DNA from: Suillus spraguei
Lineage: Eukaryota; Basidiomycota; Agaricomycetes; Boletales; Suillaceae
Length of the DNA stretch: 52,139 nt
Direction: 5' to 3'
Assembly (NCBI GenBank): GCA_016800925.1
Contig: JABCPU010000454.1
Span: 1 to 52,139, forward strand
A program made the translations under genes and the position numbers. A model generated the notes under the pieces. That model searched no databases, had not been told where the DNA came from, and saw only the letters and a list, made by a program, of their open reading frames with translations. Below are positions 9,591 to 20,060 of this stretch, one piece after another. The first letter of the stretch is position 1; every line of letters starts with the position of its first letter.

Positions 9591-12500
9591 TCATCGCGAA
9601 TGTATGAAGGTCTGATGTTACGTGTTCTCCATTTCTTGAAATCTTCCGAATTAAGTATAGAGCCTTGAATTCTTTTGGTTTTAGCCGCCGTGGGATTCTT
9701 TTTATGAAACTCTGCTATAAGAATCGGGGAATTTTTTACGTTTTCTTCTGGTTCCCATGTCGATTCTTCTATCGGATATCCTTCCCATTTTACTCGGTAT
9801 TGCAGCTTTCCTCGGAATAGTCGGCTATCTAATACTTCTTCTACAACAAATTCTTCCTGATCGTCAACTATGTCAGGAGGTGGTCGGGTGGGTTGAGAAT
9901 GAGGGATCATTCGAGATGCATAGTATGGGGTGAGTAATTGAACGTGAAAAACCGGATGGATCTGATAATTTGCCGGTAATTTCAATTTATAGTTCACCTC
10001 GCCAATCTTCTCTAGTATTTCAAAGGGCCCAAGACGACGATCTGACAGTTTTTGACTTGGACGACGTTGTTTAATATTTTTCGCGTCTAGCCAGACTTTG
10101 TCTCCCTTTTTATACTGTGGTGCGTCTTTTACTCCTTTGTCATAGAACCGTTTCATTCGTTCATTGACTAGTTTCAAAGTATTTTCCGCATCATCTCTTG
10201 CTTCTTTCATTTGATCCACTCTTTCATCGGCAACAGGAATACGGGAGTTGGAATTAGGAGATATCGTGAATTCTGGATTATATCCATATAGAACTTTGAA
10301 AGGGCTATGACCGGTGACTGTGACTGCGTTATTATGCGAGAATTCTGCAATCGGCAACCAAGATACCCAATCATTTTGTCTATAAGAGGTAAACAGGCGT
10401 AAATATTGTTCAACTTCTTGATTTACGCGTTCTGTTTGTCCGTCCGTATGAGGATGATAGGCGGTCGAAGCAGACCATTTTGTGCCTAATCTTTTTGACA
10501 TTTGTCCCATAAATTTGGATACGAACTGTGTTCCTCTATCTGAAATCACTTTCTTTGGTGTTCCATGATGTTTCCATACATTCTTTAAAAATAGCTCGGC
10601 AATTTCCTTCGAGTCTACTTCTTTATTGGTGGGAATGAAGTGTGCTTGTTTCGTAAATCGATCAACAACAACAAAAATGCTATCACACCCTTCACTCTTT
10701 GGTAGGTCCACAATCAGTCACATGTAATCGTTTGCCAAGGTCCTTCTGGAACTTCATTTGGTTGTAAAGGTCCCGTTGGTTTACTAGGATAGACCTTTGT
10801 TTGTCTGCAACGATCGCAACCATCTACATAGTCGTGAACACTTTTTGTCATCATTGGCCACCAATAGTTTCTGGAAATCAATTCTAAGGTTTTGGCACGT
10901 CCAGGATGTCCAGCCGGTGGTGAGTCATGGAATAACTCTAGAATTCTCGGCGGATTTCTTTATCATTTGGAACATAGACCAATCCTCGGAATAACACCAA
11001 TCCATCTTCAACATTCCATTCTTCGACTCCTCTACGCAATTGCACCGGTGCTGCTTTTAACGTTTCTAGCGCTTTCATTACTTCAGGCTCTCGTTCTGTA
11101 CTTTGTCTGATCTTTTTAAGAAGAGATTTTTCTCCTTCTATAAGAACTTGGCCTCTCTTAGCAGCATTGATTTTGAAAAATTCCGGTTTAAGCAAAATGC
11201 GATCAGAATTGTCGTTTTCTACCCCCCCTCTGTGGTCTGATCTCCGAGACAGACGATCGGCCTTATCATTGACTACACCAGGCTTATGTTGGAGTGTAAA
11301 TTCGTACTCCGCCAGGAACAGACTCCATCTGGCTTGCCTTCGTGTCAATTTTTGACTCGTCATGAAATACTCGAGATTCTTATGATCGGTCCAGATTTCC
11401 ACAGGTTGAGGTGCTCCCTGCACATAGTGCCTCCACTCTTCTAACGCTCGAATGATTGCTAATAATTCTTTGTCATGAATGTCGTAATTTCGTTCTGCAT
11501 CATTCATTGACTTTGAATAATAAGCGACAGGATGCCATAGTCCATCTTCCATTTGTTGAGAAAGTACTGCACCAGATGCATAATCAGAAGCATCGGTCTC
11601 TATTCTTTTCTTTTTCTCAACGTCTGGCATTACTAGGAGCGGAGCTTCTGTGAATCGTTTCTTCAATTCATCAAATGCATTTGTTGTTTCTCCGTCCAAT
11701 TCCATGGAACATCTTTTCTTAGCAAATCATTCATTGGTCTGGCTATATCTGAGAACCCCAATATGAATCTTCGATAGAAGTTGGCAAAACCCATGAATGC
11801 TTGTATGTCTTTTACGCATTTGGGAACAGGCCATTTTAATACTCCTTCTACTTTCACAGGGTCCATAGATACATTGCCTTTTTCCACGATCAACCCTAAG
11901 AATTCGACTTTAGACTGTTCGAAACTACATTTTTCTGGTTTCAAGAACAGGTCATTATCTTTCAATCGTTTGAGTACTTCTCGCACGACTTTTCGGTGTT
12001 GCTCCTTATTTCCATTTGTAAAGACCAAGATGTCATCGATGTAGACAACGACCGTCTTTCCATCAATAAGATCTCTAAATATTTCATTCATCATGGTCTG
12101 GAAAGTTGCTGGAGAATTTGTCAACCCGAAATACATTACGGTTGGTTCATGGTGACCAAAAGGCGTTTTGAAGGCTGCCTTCCACTCGTCTCCTTCTTTC
12201 ATCCGAATATTATTGTATCCCCATCGTACGTCCATTTTGGAGTACATTGTGGCACCAGTTAAAGCATCAATTAGATCTTGAGATCTCGGTAAAGGGTACG
12301 CGTTTTTAACCGTTTTCTCATTGAGCTTTCTATAGTCCATTACTGGTCGTAATTTGCCATCTTTTTTGGCCACAAAGAAGAAAGGTGCTGCAACAGGAGA
12401 TTGTGAATCTCTAATACGTCCTAATGCAGTTTCGGCTTTTAACCAATCTTTCAGTGTGTCCATTTCTTTTGGTGATAAAGGATACGGTTTTGCATTCGGT

Positions 12501-13344
12501 GGAAGATCATTCTCATCTTTAAGATCTATCGCATGATCCCATTTCTTTCTTTCAGGAAATCTCTTTGATTCCTCTTCTGAGAATACACCCAGGTAATCAT
12601 GAAGCCAGTCTGGAACCATTTCTTCTACAGACTTTTTCTTCTTAGTAGCTTCCTCTGCTACTTTTTGTTCTGTGGCGATAGAAGCTTTATATCTAATCCA
12701 TTCATTCTTTGGACTATCTTCATCTTCTATTTCTTCAACCATCGCCCTCTTCTTCGCCATGCCTTCGTCATCATCTTCCTCTTCCGTGGGAATCAGATCT
12801 GGCAAGTCACCCTGTTTTTGGGTTTTTCGTTTTTCTTTATTTTTTTGTCTTTTTTCTTTTTTAGTCTCACACTTAATTGGGCATCGTGTAAGAGCAAATC
12901 GTCCTGCGTTCCAATCAATCTCCGGGTTATGATACCTTAGCCAATCTATACCGATAATAACATCATCGCTTCCTAGATCTGTAACCATGAAGGCTGCTTT
13001 GTCTTCTTCATGATCTCCAATCTTTAATCCTATTTCAGCGAATCTTGTCATAGCTCCGGCGGCATTTAAGGAACCATCAATGTTCTTGACTGGTATGGGA
13101 CGCAATAATTTACGACACCGGACATCATTGTTCTTCACAAATCTTTCACTTATAAATAATGTTGATGCACCGCAGTCCACAAGTGCTTTTACGTCTGCTT
13201 GTCTGTTCTTTCCTTTCAGTGTAATCGGAATATAAAAATGTTCTGATTTGGATCGTATATACACTTCCGTTACATCTGAAAAACTAGAAAGAATAGAGAA
13301 TCGATTGTTCGGGTCTAGGTCTGCAGACTCTGACTTCAACCCTT

Positions 13345-13354
13345 CTAAAAACCC
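13345..13354 (-). promoter_or_regulatory. Possible -1 frameshift site at gag/pol junction
   Basis: The coding strand reads GGGTTTTTAG. In the gag frame this is G-GGT-TTT-TAG, which fits the X-XXY-YYZ slippery heptamer right at the gag stop. Slipping back one base gives GGG-TTT-TTA and enters the long pol frame, which overlaps gag by 46 nt. Loss of one T from a longer run would give the same picture, and other frames in this element look broken that way. Confidence 0.4.
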
Positions 13355-14376
13355 TTGCCTTCTTTGGAGGATAACCAGTCCTTGAACCATTTAGGCGCGG
13401 TTTCTTCTTCGGCAGACGATGCCTTCACTTGCGCTGGTTTTGGCGCTTCTTTACAGTTCCTAGCCATGTGGCCTTCTCCACCGCATCTGTAACATTTGAA
13501 AGCACCAGGCTTTCCTTGCGGTTTGGGGGCAGTCTTTTGCCTTCCGGAGTCGACATCCATAGCGTCACTGTTACTGGGTCCAGCCCTTGATGAAGAAGGA
13601 ACTCCACTGTTAGACTTGGGAGTCCACCAGGTGTTTCGCTTCTTCTCTGCGTCCAACTCTTCAAAGTTTTGCCCAATTTCTACTGCTCTTTCAATCAGTT
13701 TGTTGAGAGTATTCTTGTCTTTGAGCGCAACATGAGCGAGTTGTTCTTTGATCCGGGTTTGTAGACCAGATCGGAGTTTGAGGCGGAGGTCGTAGTCGGA
13801 GAAGTTTGTGAATACCGACTTTTGTTTGAAGGATGCAACGTATTCTGGAACAGAACTAGATCCTTGCCTAAGGGTCTCTAATTCTCTGATGGCCTTCGCT
13901 TCTTTGTTCTCATCTTTAAACATGCGTGAGAACTCCTCTAAGAATTCATTGAAGTCCAATTCTCCTGCAGCTTGTTTCTTAACGTAAGGTTCTGCCCATT
14001 TTCCGGCATTTCCCTTAAGATAAGACAACATTAAGCTGAGATGTTGTTGTTGCGTTGCGTTGGGTATTGTGTGAGGTAAAGGGATACTTGTGCCAGAAAT
14101 GTTTCGACATCGATGGAGTCTTTTCCTCCAGTGAACTCTGTTGGCTTCGCAATTTTGGGAGTTCCTCCTGTTGGTTTTTGCTTCCAGTTCATCAATTCTT
14201 TCCCTATATTGACGAAGTTCTTCATGGAGTTTTTCGTTCTGGTCTTGTAGAACATCGTTCATATTCCTGAGCCTTTGAACTTGCTCTTGGACTGGAGCAA
14301 TCGCAACATTGATAGCATTTGCGATGTACTCAGCCAAAGCTTGTTCATTGTGAATGGTAGTGGCGGGAGCAGACAT
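13345..14376 (-). CDS. gag: Element K gag
   Basis: Structural capsid protein, 343 codons as read. Residues about 28-67 form a coiled coil (VQEQVQRLRNMNDVLQDQN). A capsid-like segment follows (KGNAGKWAEPYV, ELETLRQGSSSVPEYVASF), and near the C-terminus a CCHC nucleic-acid-binding knuckle, CYRCGGEGHMARNC. Residues about 69-107 are read in the wrong frame. The neighbouring frame gives the better gag-like text KPTEFTGGKDSIDVETFLAQ, so there is an extra A near 14185 and a lost C near 14058 that compensate. The stop at 13345-13347 immediately follows GGGTTTT. The start is the first ATG of the open frame. Confidence 0.88.
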   Translation of the reverse strand: MSAPATTIHNEQALAEYIANAINVAIAPVQEQVQRLRNMNDVLQDQNEKLHEELRQYRERIDELEAKTNRRNSQNCEANRVHWRKRLHRCRNISGTSIPLPHTIPNATQQQHLSLMLSYLKGNAGKWAEPYVKKQAAGELDFNEFLEEFSRMFKDENKEAKAIRELETLRQGSSSVPEYVASFKQKSVFTNFSDYDLRLKLRSGLQTRIKEQLAHVALKDKNTLNKLIERAVEIGQNFEELDAEKKRNTWWTPKSNSGVPSSSRAGPSNSDAMDVDSGRQKTAPKPQGKPGAFKCYRCGGEGHMARNCKEAPKPAQVKASSAEEETAPKWFKDWLSSKEGKGF

Positions 14377-15139
14377 AGTACCAGTTGTATTCTGGAACCC
14401 GATTTACTGATGTCTGTGGTTGACTAGTCGTAACGGTCAACCCGAAAAGGAAAGATGGTGAAGAGGAGATGGAAAAAGAAGTATGTAAATGGAAAACTGA
14501 GCGGTCCCCGATATCTGATCGGATCTACCACGTACTCAGGTCCTAAAGGGTTCTTTAATCAACCCAACTAGGCGCTTCCCTATTTACTAACTAAGAAACT
14601 ATAGTAAAAGGTTTTTGTGATCTTCCAAGTGGGAAAAACTCGAGGGACACGGTGCTCTTCCAGCCGAAGCTTACAAGCGACCAGTCTATCTTGGACAACG
14701 AGGCAATTCCACTAAATACTTCGAAGAAGACTAGACCTTCTATCGTATGAAGAGAAAACTATCGTAAAAAGGAAACTATCGTAGAGCTCAGCAGGCAGGG
14801 TCTTGGGCCAGCACTGAGGTCACGGATCGAACACCTAATGTTGCTCGTCCACCGTCTACTAGCAGCAGCAATGTAAGGCTGGGCCTGGTAGAGGTCTACT
14901 AACTACAAAAGACTATTGGTAGAAATGCGCTCAAATGAGCAAAGGGGAGAGAAAAGATCGCGACTTTTTTAGGGTCGGGCAAGACAAAACGTTTTTGTAC
15001 TAGCCTGCAAGTGCGAGTGCCTTTACAGACGCGTACAGAAGATGATAAGAGACTTTTGAGAGTCGTCTACAACGGTACTATCGTTGAAGAGGAATCCAAA
15101 AGAAAAGTATGCAGCGGTATGCGAGTCGGAGTCCCCTAA
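14377..15139 (-). other. Element K untranslated leader
   Basis: About 760 bp between the primer-binding site and gag with no long open frame. This is an expected position for packaging signals, but I cannot see one. Confidence 0.5.
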
Positions 15140-15150
15140 AGTTCAAACCT
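15140..15150 (-). promoter_or_regulatory. Self-priming primer-binding site, element K
   Basis: On the coding strand AGGTTTGAACT starts two bases (TT) after the 5' LTR. It does not begin with TGG, so tRNA priming is unlikely. It is perfectly complementary to AGTTCAAACCT inside the LTR (15279 down to 15269), as in Tf1/sushi elements, whose RNA 5' end primes its own reverse transcription. Confidence 0.75.
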
Positions 15151-15152
15151 AA

Positions 15153-15628
15153 TGTCACAACCCACAAAACGAATTAACGCTAGGGCAGAGACTAGGACTC
15201 AAACTAAGGTTATCAGAAAGAGAGAGAGGAGCAAGGACGTCTTGGATTGCTACCAATGTAGATACAAGAGGTTTGAACTAAAGAACTACTACAGCGAAAC
15301 TAGCTAACTATATACACATATTGAAACTGAGATATAAACTGAGTTTGAAACTACTAGCCAATCATAAAATAGAAATGAGAATCGTACGATGTGATGATTG
15401 TGACATTGTTATGACATCATATTCTAGAAGGTTCTAAGATCACGTGACACTATCTTATCTTATCTTATCTGATAGCATCATAAAAGATCTCTTCATCTTC
15501 ATCAGGAAGTTCGGTTATAGAAGCGGTTATGGGGATTTCAATGGAGTTTGTGTTTGTCTTAGCGCTGGGTTTAGACGCTTTAGGGAAATTGAGGAAAGAG
15601 TAATGATTTGTATTTGGAATTCGTGACA
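15153..15628 (-). repeat. Element K 5' LTR with promoter
   Basis: This 476-bp LTR drives element K. On the coding strand a TATATA box (15314 down to 15309) lies 35 nt before AGTTCAAACCT (from 15279), the predicted first bases of the RNA. That divides the LTR into U3 of about 349 bp and R-U5 of about 127 bp. No difference from the 3' LTR was seen. Confidence 0.92.
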
Positions 15629-16485
15629 GGCGGCATCCCACGCTTACCGCACACCGTACCAACTGCCGCACCATGTTCCATGAACTGATGTCCTTCCATG
15701 TCCTTGCCGCGTCCGCATAGCTCCATTTGGTGCGTAGTTTGTTTTCTGTTCATTATCACTGATTCCATGGCAAGCCTTATTACATGTTGCCTCGTGCCGC
15801 AGCGCCTCGCGCTATGTTTGTTTACGGCGGTTACTACACTCCAGCACTACTGATCTCGCCTAGAGTATTCCGAGTACATACAAATTAGGATATAAGCACC
15901 GCGTACACCGCACAATACAAGTACCTGATTTTACCCCATTGCACGTACTATAGGTCAGGATTATTGTCTAGCTCTGGATCTACCCAGTAGTGGACATAGT
16001 CTTTAAAGTTTCCTTATCGCTCATTAATACATCACGCTCGTTCTCCATTACCGCTGGCATACTGCTGGACTTTTGATTGTTACTTTGACTGAACTTCTCA
16101 CGCTCCGCTACTTTACTGCTGAAAGTACCGCGGACTTCTTTACTGTTTCATTGCACTGCTCGCAACCTTACTGCTACCGCTGAGACCACCGCTCGACATC
16201 ACTCACTCAACGCTACTGTTACTGATCATATCTCGACGACGGTAGCACCGCTACTCATGATGCTAGTTCCGGCAGTATCATTGCTGACCGCAGCAACTTA
16301 CCGCTGACCTCAACGCTTGTTTCGCAAATAAGTTAGACTCGAACTTGACCATACTGAATAGGCATCCCCCTTTAGGGTCGAACGCTCTTGTTCTTACAAG
16401 TGAAGCAGACTAGATGGAGCACAAGACTAACATACTAGTTTAGGCAGTGGTTTATCTACAGCCCAAGCTAGGTTGTATCTTTACA

Positions 16486-17200
16486 CCGGGTGCTGGAGCT
16501 CGGGGTTTGGCACTCAACATGTGTAAATCAATATCTTTGCTGGCACTCGGGACTCGGGACTTGGTACTCATAATGTGAAAGATCTTAATCAACATATTGT
16601 CAGTGCTGAACCCTGAACCCCGGCACCCAGCACTCACGACTCAGGACTCAGAACAATGTGAGGCAATAGACACCTATTGATCCACACATTCTAAGTGCCG
16701 AACTCTGAACTCCGAAATCTGGTAGTCTACTATTTAGGGGTTCGCGGTTCGGTACTCGGGCTTCTGCACTTGAGACTGAAAACAATGTTAGGCAATAAAA
16801 TGACTTTGATCCACACATTTTTGGTAGATATCTTTTTCATCTCAAATCTCAAATCTCGAGTGCCGAACCCTGAATCCTGAAATCCGGTAGTCTACAATTT
16901 CGGGGTTCAGTCCTCAGGACTCAGACACATGTCAGGCAACAACAAAACTTTGATCCACACATTTTTGGTAGATGTCTGTTTTGTCTCGAATCTCGAGTTT
17001 CTAGTTTCTAGTTTCGGTACTCTGCACCCGCACTGATGACTCGACACATGGACTTTAAATCTTTCACCTTGTGTGTTGTGTTTTGGGTGTCCGGGTATCC
17101 AGAATTCAGGAAATATCTAGTTTGAATCTCCAGTTTCGAGTTCCTGGATTTGGGACTTGGCACCCAGCACCCGGCACCTCAATTATCGATGAATGTCAGA
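16486..17200. repeat. Array F, continuation beyond LTR G
   Basis: The same F boxes resume after LTR G (CCGGGTGCTGGAGCTCGG, ACACATTCTAAGTGCCG, AACAATGTTAGGCAATA). Units are more diverged and partly opposite in orientation. From about 17000 they grade into short AGTTTCTAGTTTC runs. No gene is recognisable. Confidence 0.75.
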
Positions 17201-17325
17201 CATGGTGAATTCAGGTTTTCGTGCTTCAGGGTTTAGATTTTGGTGGTCAATGGTAGGTATATGCACTCATAGGGTGCATGTATCCTATGTGTTTGATTCT
17301 CTGGTGGCTACATCAGCTGTACGTC

Positions 17326-17850
17326 TTTATGATACATATCTAGGCCCACCCGTATATGTAATATATTTTACCTCGGCCCACCCATCTATGTAAAATTCCC
17401 CCATGTCGGCCCACCCGTCTATGCAATAAATATTTTACTGCACCCTCGGTCCACCCGTATATGTAATATTCTCTCACCTCGGCCCACCCATATATGTAAT
17501 ATTCTCTTACCTTGGCCCACCCGTCTATGCAATAATATTTGCCTTGCATCTCTCTTCAGCCCAGCTGTCTATAATATCCTACTCTACATACTACCCAGAT
17601 GGGCCCACCCATCTCTGTCGGGGATGATATCCCCCTGGCCCATCTGTCAACATCAGAAATCATGTTTCCCTCAGCCCACCCATCTCTCCCAAACATACAA
17701 GTCTCCTGGCCCACCCATCTCCATCGGAAATAATATTCTCCCTGGCCCATCCGTCAACATCGAGGATATACATAACCTCGGCCCATGGTCCGCTGGCCCA
17801 TCTTTGACGGGATATTATGTGGGTCAGGTGACCCGTATAGTACAGAGTTT
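17326..17850 (-). repeat. Dispersed repeat D, minus strand, diverged
   Basis: At least nine units with the core CTCGGCCCACCCGTCTAT, the reverse complement of the D unit, with spacings of about 35-60 bp. The end near 17770-17850 (GGCCCATGGTCCGCTGGCCC) matches the beginning of copies 1 and 2. The junction with truncated element A1 falls at about 17873. Confidence 0.75.
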
Positions 17851-17872
17851 GTCACTGAAGGGGCTCATCTCC

Positions 17873-18460
17873 GGACTGCTTGACAATGTCGTCAGAGAAG
17901 ATCCAGTCCATTGTCAACTGGCCGGAACCTCGGAAGATCAAGGACATTCAATCCTTCCTCGGGTTCGCTAATTTCTATCGTTGATTTATCTTCAACTACT
18001 TGGATATGTATAAGACAATGCCTCTGGCTATGCCATTGCCAGAATACTGTCCATTGTATGTCCGGACTCAGAGCTTCATCCGATTGCCTATTATTCCCAT
18101 ACTCTGTCTGCTCTGGAACTCAATTATGACACCCCTTACAAGGAACTCCTAGCCATCCACAAAGCTTTTCGGACCTGGCAACATTACCTAGAAGGCTCAT
18201 CTGAGCCTATAGATGTCGTTACAGATCACAAAAACCTCAAGTACTTCTCCACTACCAAACTTCTCTCTCGCCATCAGGCTCGCTGGTCCAAATTCCTCCA
18301 TCAGTTCAATCTCATCATCCATTTCCATCCCGGAAAACTTGAAGCCAAACTGGATTCCCTTACTAGACATTGGGACGTCTACCCCAAAGAGGGGGATAAG
18401 GACTACTCTCAAGTCAATCCTCATAATTTCCGCCCAGTATTCACCTCCAAACAGTTAGCT
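17873..18460 (+). pseudogene. pol: A1 pol: RT tail and RNase H remnant
   Basis: It matches A2 from the segment following the YLDD-containing RT core. Recognisable pieces are the RT connection (frame near 17880-18000), the RNase H text NYDTP/KELLAIHKAF and the conserved [19 protein letters not shown]. The copy is out of frame around the deletion near 18010 and cannot be functional here. The better-preserved frame restarts at about 18461. Confidence 0.8.
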
Positions 18461-19984
18461 TTGTCCCTACAAGCCACAACCCTAGCACCTCTGGTTCTTG
18501 GAGCAGCTGTTCTTATGGATACGGAAAACCTTCGGAAAGACATCCTGACTGCACTTCCCAATGATCCTATCGCACGGATGCATCTTCTGGCACCTTCGGA
18601 TCCGAGATGGACAGTGGATGATAGTGGATTCCTTCACTGTGACAACTGTATCTACGTCCTGGAAGCCAATGACTTATGACTACACGTCCTCCGTAACTGC
18701 CATGATCACCCCCTATCTGGACACTTCGGACAAAATCCTACCCTCGAGCTCGTCCGATGTGACTACACGTGGCCCAGAGTATGTACTTATGTGAAGGATT
18801 ATGTCAGGTCCTGTACTTCCTGCGCCCAAGCCAAAGTTCTGAGACACAAGCCTTACAGATTACTCAAGCAACTCCCTGTTCCAGAGAAACCATGGAATTC
18901 CATCTCTATGGACTTCATTGAACAACTTCCAGACTCATCTGGCTATACAGCTATCCTCGTTATCATAGACTGCCTATCCAAGCAAGCCATATTTGTCCTG
19001 ACTCATGACACCATCACCTCTCCAGATCTCGCCCACCTCTTCCTCCTTCACATATTCTCCAAGCATGGTGTTCCATCCCATGTAACCTCAGATCAGGGAA
19101 CAGAGTTTGTATCCCACTTCTTCTGGTCCTTAGGAAAAGTGTTAGACATGGTCCTACACTTCACATCTGGATATCATCCAGAAGGGGACGGACAAACTAA
19201 ATGTGCCAACCAAACACTGGAACAGTACCTCTGGATCTATTGCAACTATCAGCAGGACAACTGGTCTGAGCTACTGCCTCTCGCAGAGTTTGCGTACAAT
19301 AACGCTCCAAGTGCTACTACCGGAGTATCACCCTTCTTCACCAATAAGGGATATCATCCAAACATTTCCATCCATCCGGAGCACAACTTATCCTCCATCT
19401 GTGCCCAGGAATATGCCCTAGATCTTAATGAACTTCACCAGTTCCTCTGAGAAGAGATGTCTGAAGCCCAGAAACGCTATCAAGGACCTGCGGATGCTAA
19501 AAGACAACCCACTCCGGACTTCCACATTGGAGAACAAGTCTTTGTTAAAGCCAAGTATTTCCATTCCACTTGTCCATTGAAGAAACTTTCAGGAAAGAAC
19601 CTAGGTCCATTTGAAATCATATCTCATCCGGGTACTCATTCCTTTGCCATCCAACTTCCAGATTCTACATGTTCTGTACATCCCATATTTCATGTCTCTC
19701 ACTTAGAGCCAGCAGTTCCGAACACTATCCCCAATCACATTCAACCTCCTCCACCTCCAGTCGAAGTTGATGGAGAACTGGAGTATGAAATATCCGAAAT
19801 CCTGGACTGTAAACTGGACCGTCGTAGACACCATTGCCAACTCCTATACCTTGTCCATTGGTCCAGATATGAAGGAATGGATGAAGAAACTTCCTGGTTA
19901 CTTGCCACGGAACTCAGCAATGCATCGGATCTTGTAGCAGATTTCCACTCAGCATATCCAGACAAACCTGGTCCTATTGCTTGA
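18461..19984 (+). pseudogene. pol: A1 pol: integrase and chromodomain, two CGA-to-TGA stops
   Basis: One frame runs for 1.5 kb without an indel and is broken only by TGA at 18677-18679 and 19448-19450. A2 has CGA at the first and a CGA-like arginine codon at the second. Domains in order: H2C2 finger (HDHPLSGHFG, then CTSCAQAK), integrase core with D in VIIDCLSKQ, D in SDQGTEF and E within the YNNAPSATTG-preceding catalytic segment (GQTKCANQTLEQ; the usual E follows GQT and here reads K), GPY/F-like KNLGPFEII, and a chromodomain (EYEISEILDCKLDRR, VHWSRYEGMDEETSW). C-to-T change at CpG explains both stops. The E-to-K change also removes a catalytic residue. Confidence 0.87.
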
Positions 19985-20060
19985 AAAGTACATAATGAAA
20001 TACAAGTACATTGAGGGCAGTAATGGAAATCCGGATCCGGACTAAGCACCAGGCTCCATT

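Larger units (their letters stand above)
9404..13390 (-). pseudogene. pol: Element K pol: protease, RT, RNase H, integrase, chromodomain
   Basis: Three consecutive blocks on the minus strand: 13390-11663 (protease and RT), 11705-10938 (RNase H to linker), 10711-9404 (integrase core to end). Visible motifs: protease triad variant LVDCGAST; RT YIDD within VVVYIDDILVF; RNase H ETDASDYASGA and [11 protein letters not shown]2C2 finger (HDSPPAGH and CDRC) in the gap between blocks; integrase D, D and E in VVVDRF, VISDRGTQF and TDGQTERVNQ; a GPY/F segment (RRLGPFEI); a chromodomain (VEEVLDSRLFRGKLQYRVKW, then WEP). Breaks near 11694, 10942 and 10715 each fit loss of one base (A, A and C). The C-terminus reads through the polypurine tract into the 3' LTR. 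Enzymes for copying and integrating the element. Confidence 0.93.
9087..15633 (-). mobile_element. Complete chromovirus (element K), Ty3/Gypsy
   Basis: An LTR retrotransposon of 6537 bp (9092-15628) lying on the minus strand, flanked by GGCGG at 9087-9091 and 15629-15633. Its two 476-bp LTRs appear identical by eye. Order on the coding strand: 5' LTR, self-priming PBS, a leader of about 775 bp, gag with a CCHC knuckle, then protease, reverse transcriptase, RNase H, H2C2 integrase and chromodomain, polypurine tract, 3' LTR. The chromodomain places it among chromoviruses, which as a family target heterochromatin. Identical LTRs argue for recent insertion, yet the coding region has about five single-base frame breaks, most in homopolymers. 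Confidence 0.95.
8979..16485 (+). mobile_element. Solo LTR, family G, split by element K
   Basis: The LTR runs from TGTAATGAACATATTGG at 8979 to GGTTGTATCTTTACA at 16485 and is interrupted between 9091 and 15634 by element K. Without K and its duplicated GGCGG it is about 965 bp, close to the 954-bp minus-strand copy at 21550-22503. Flanks CCTGG and CCGGG differ by one base and look like a decayed target duplication in an array F unit. The order of events is array F, then LTR G, then element K. Confidence 0.8.

Noticed and set aside
11663..11705. Overlap of pol blocks in element K as a programmed frameshift
   Set aside because: It falls in the middle of the RT/RNase H region, where no such event is known, and one missing A explains it. 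Only the gag/pol junction is a plausible site.
15444..15674. Frames in the 5' LTR of element K as separate genes
   Set aside because: One is the LTR-encoded pol tail in its non-coding copy; the other is its complement.
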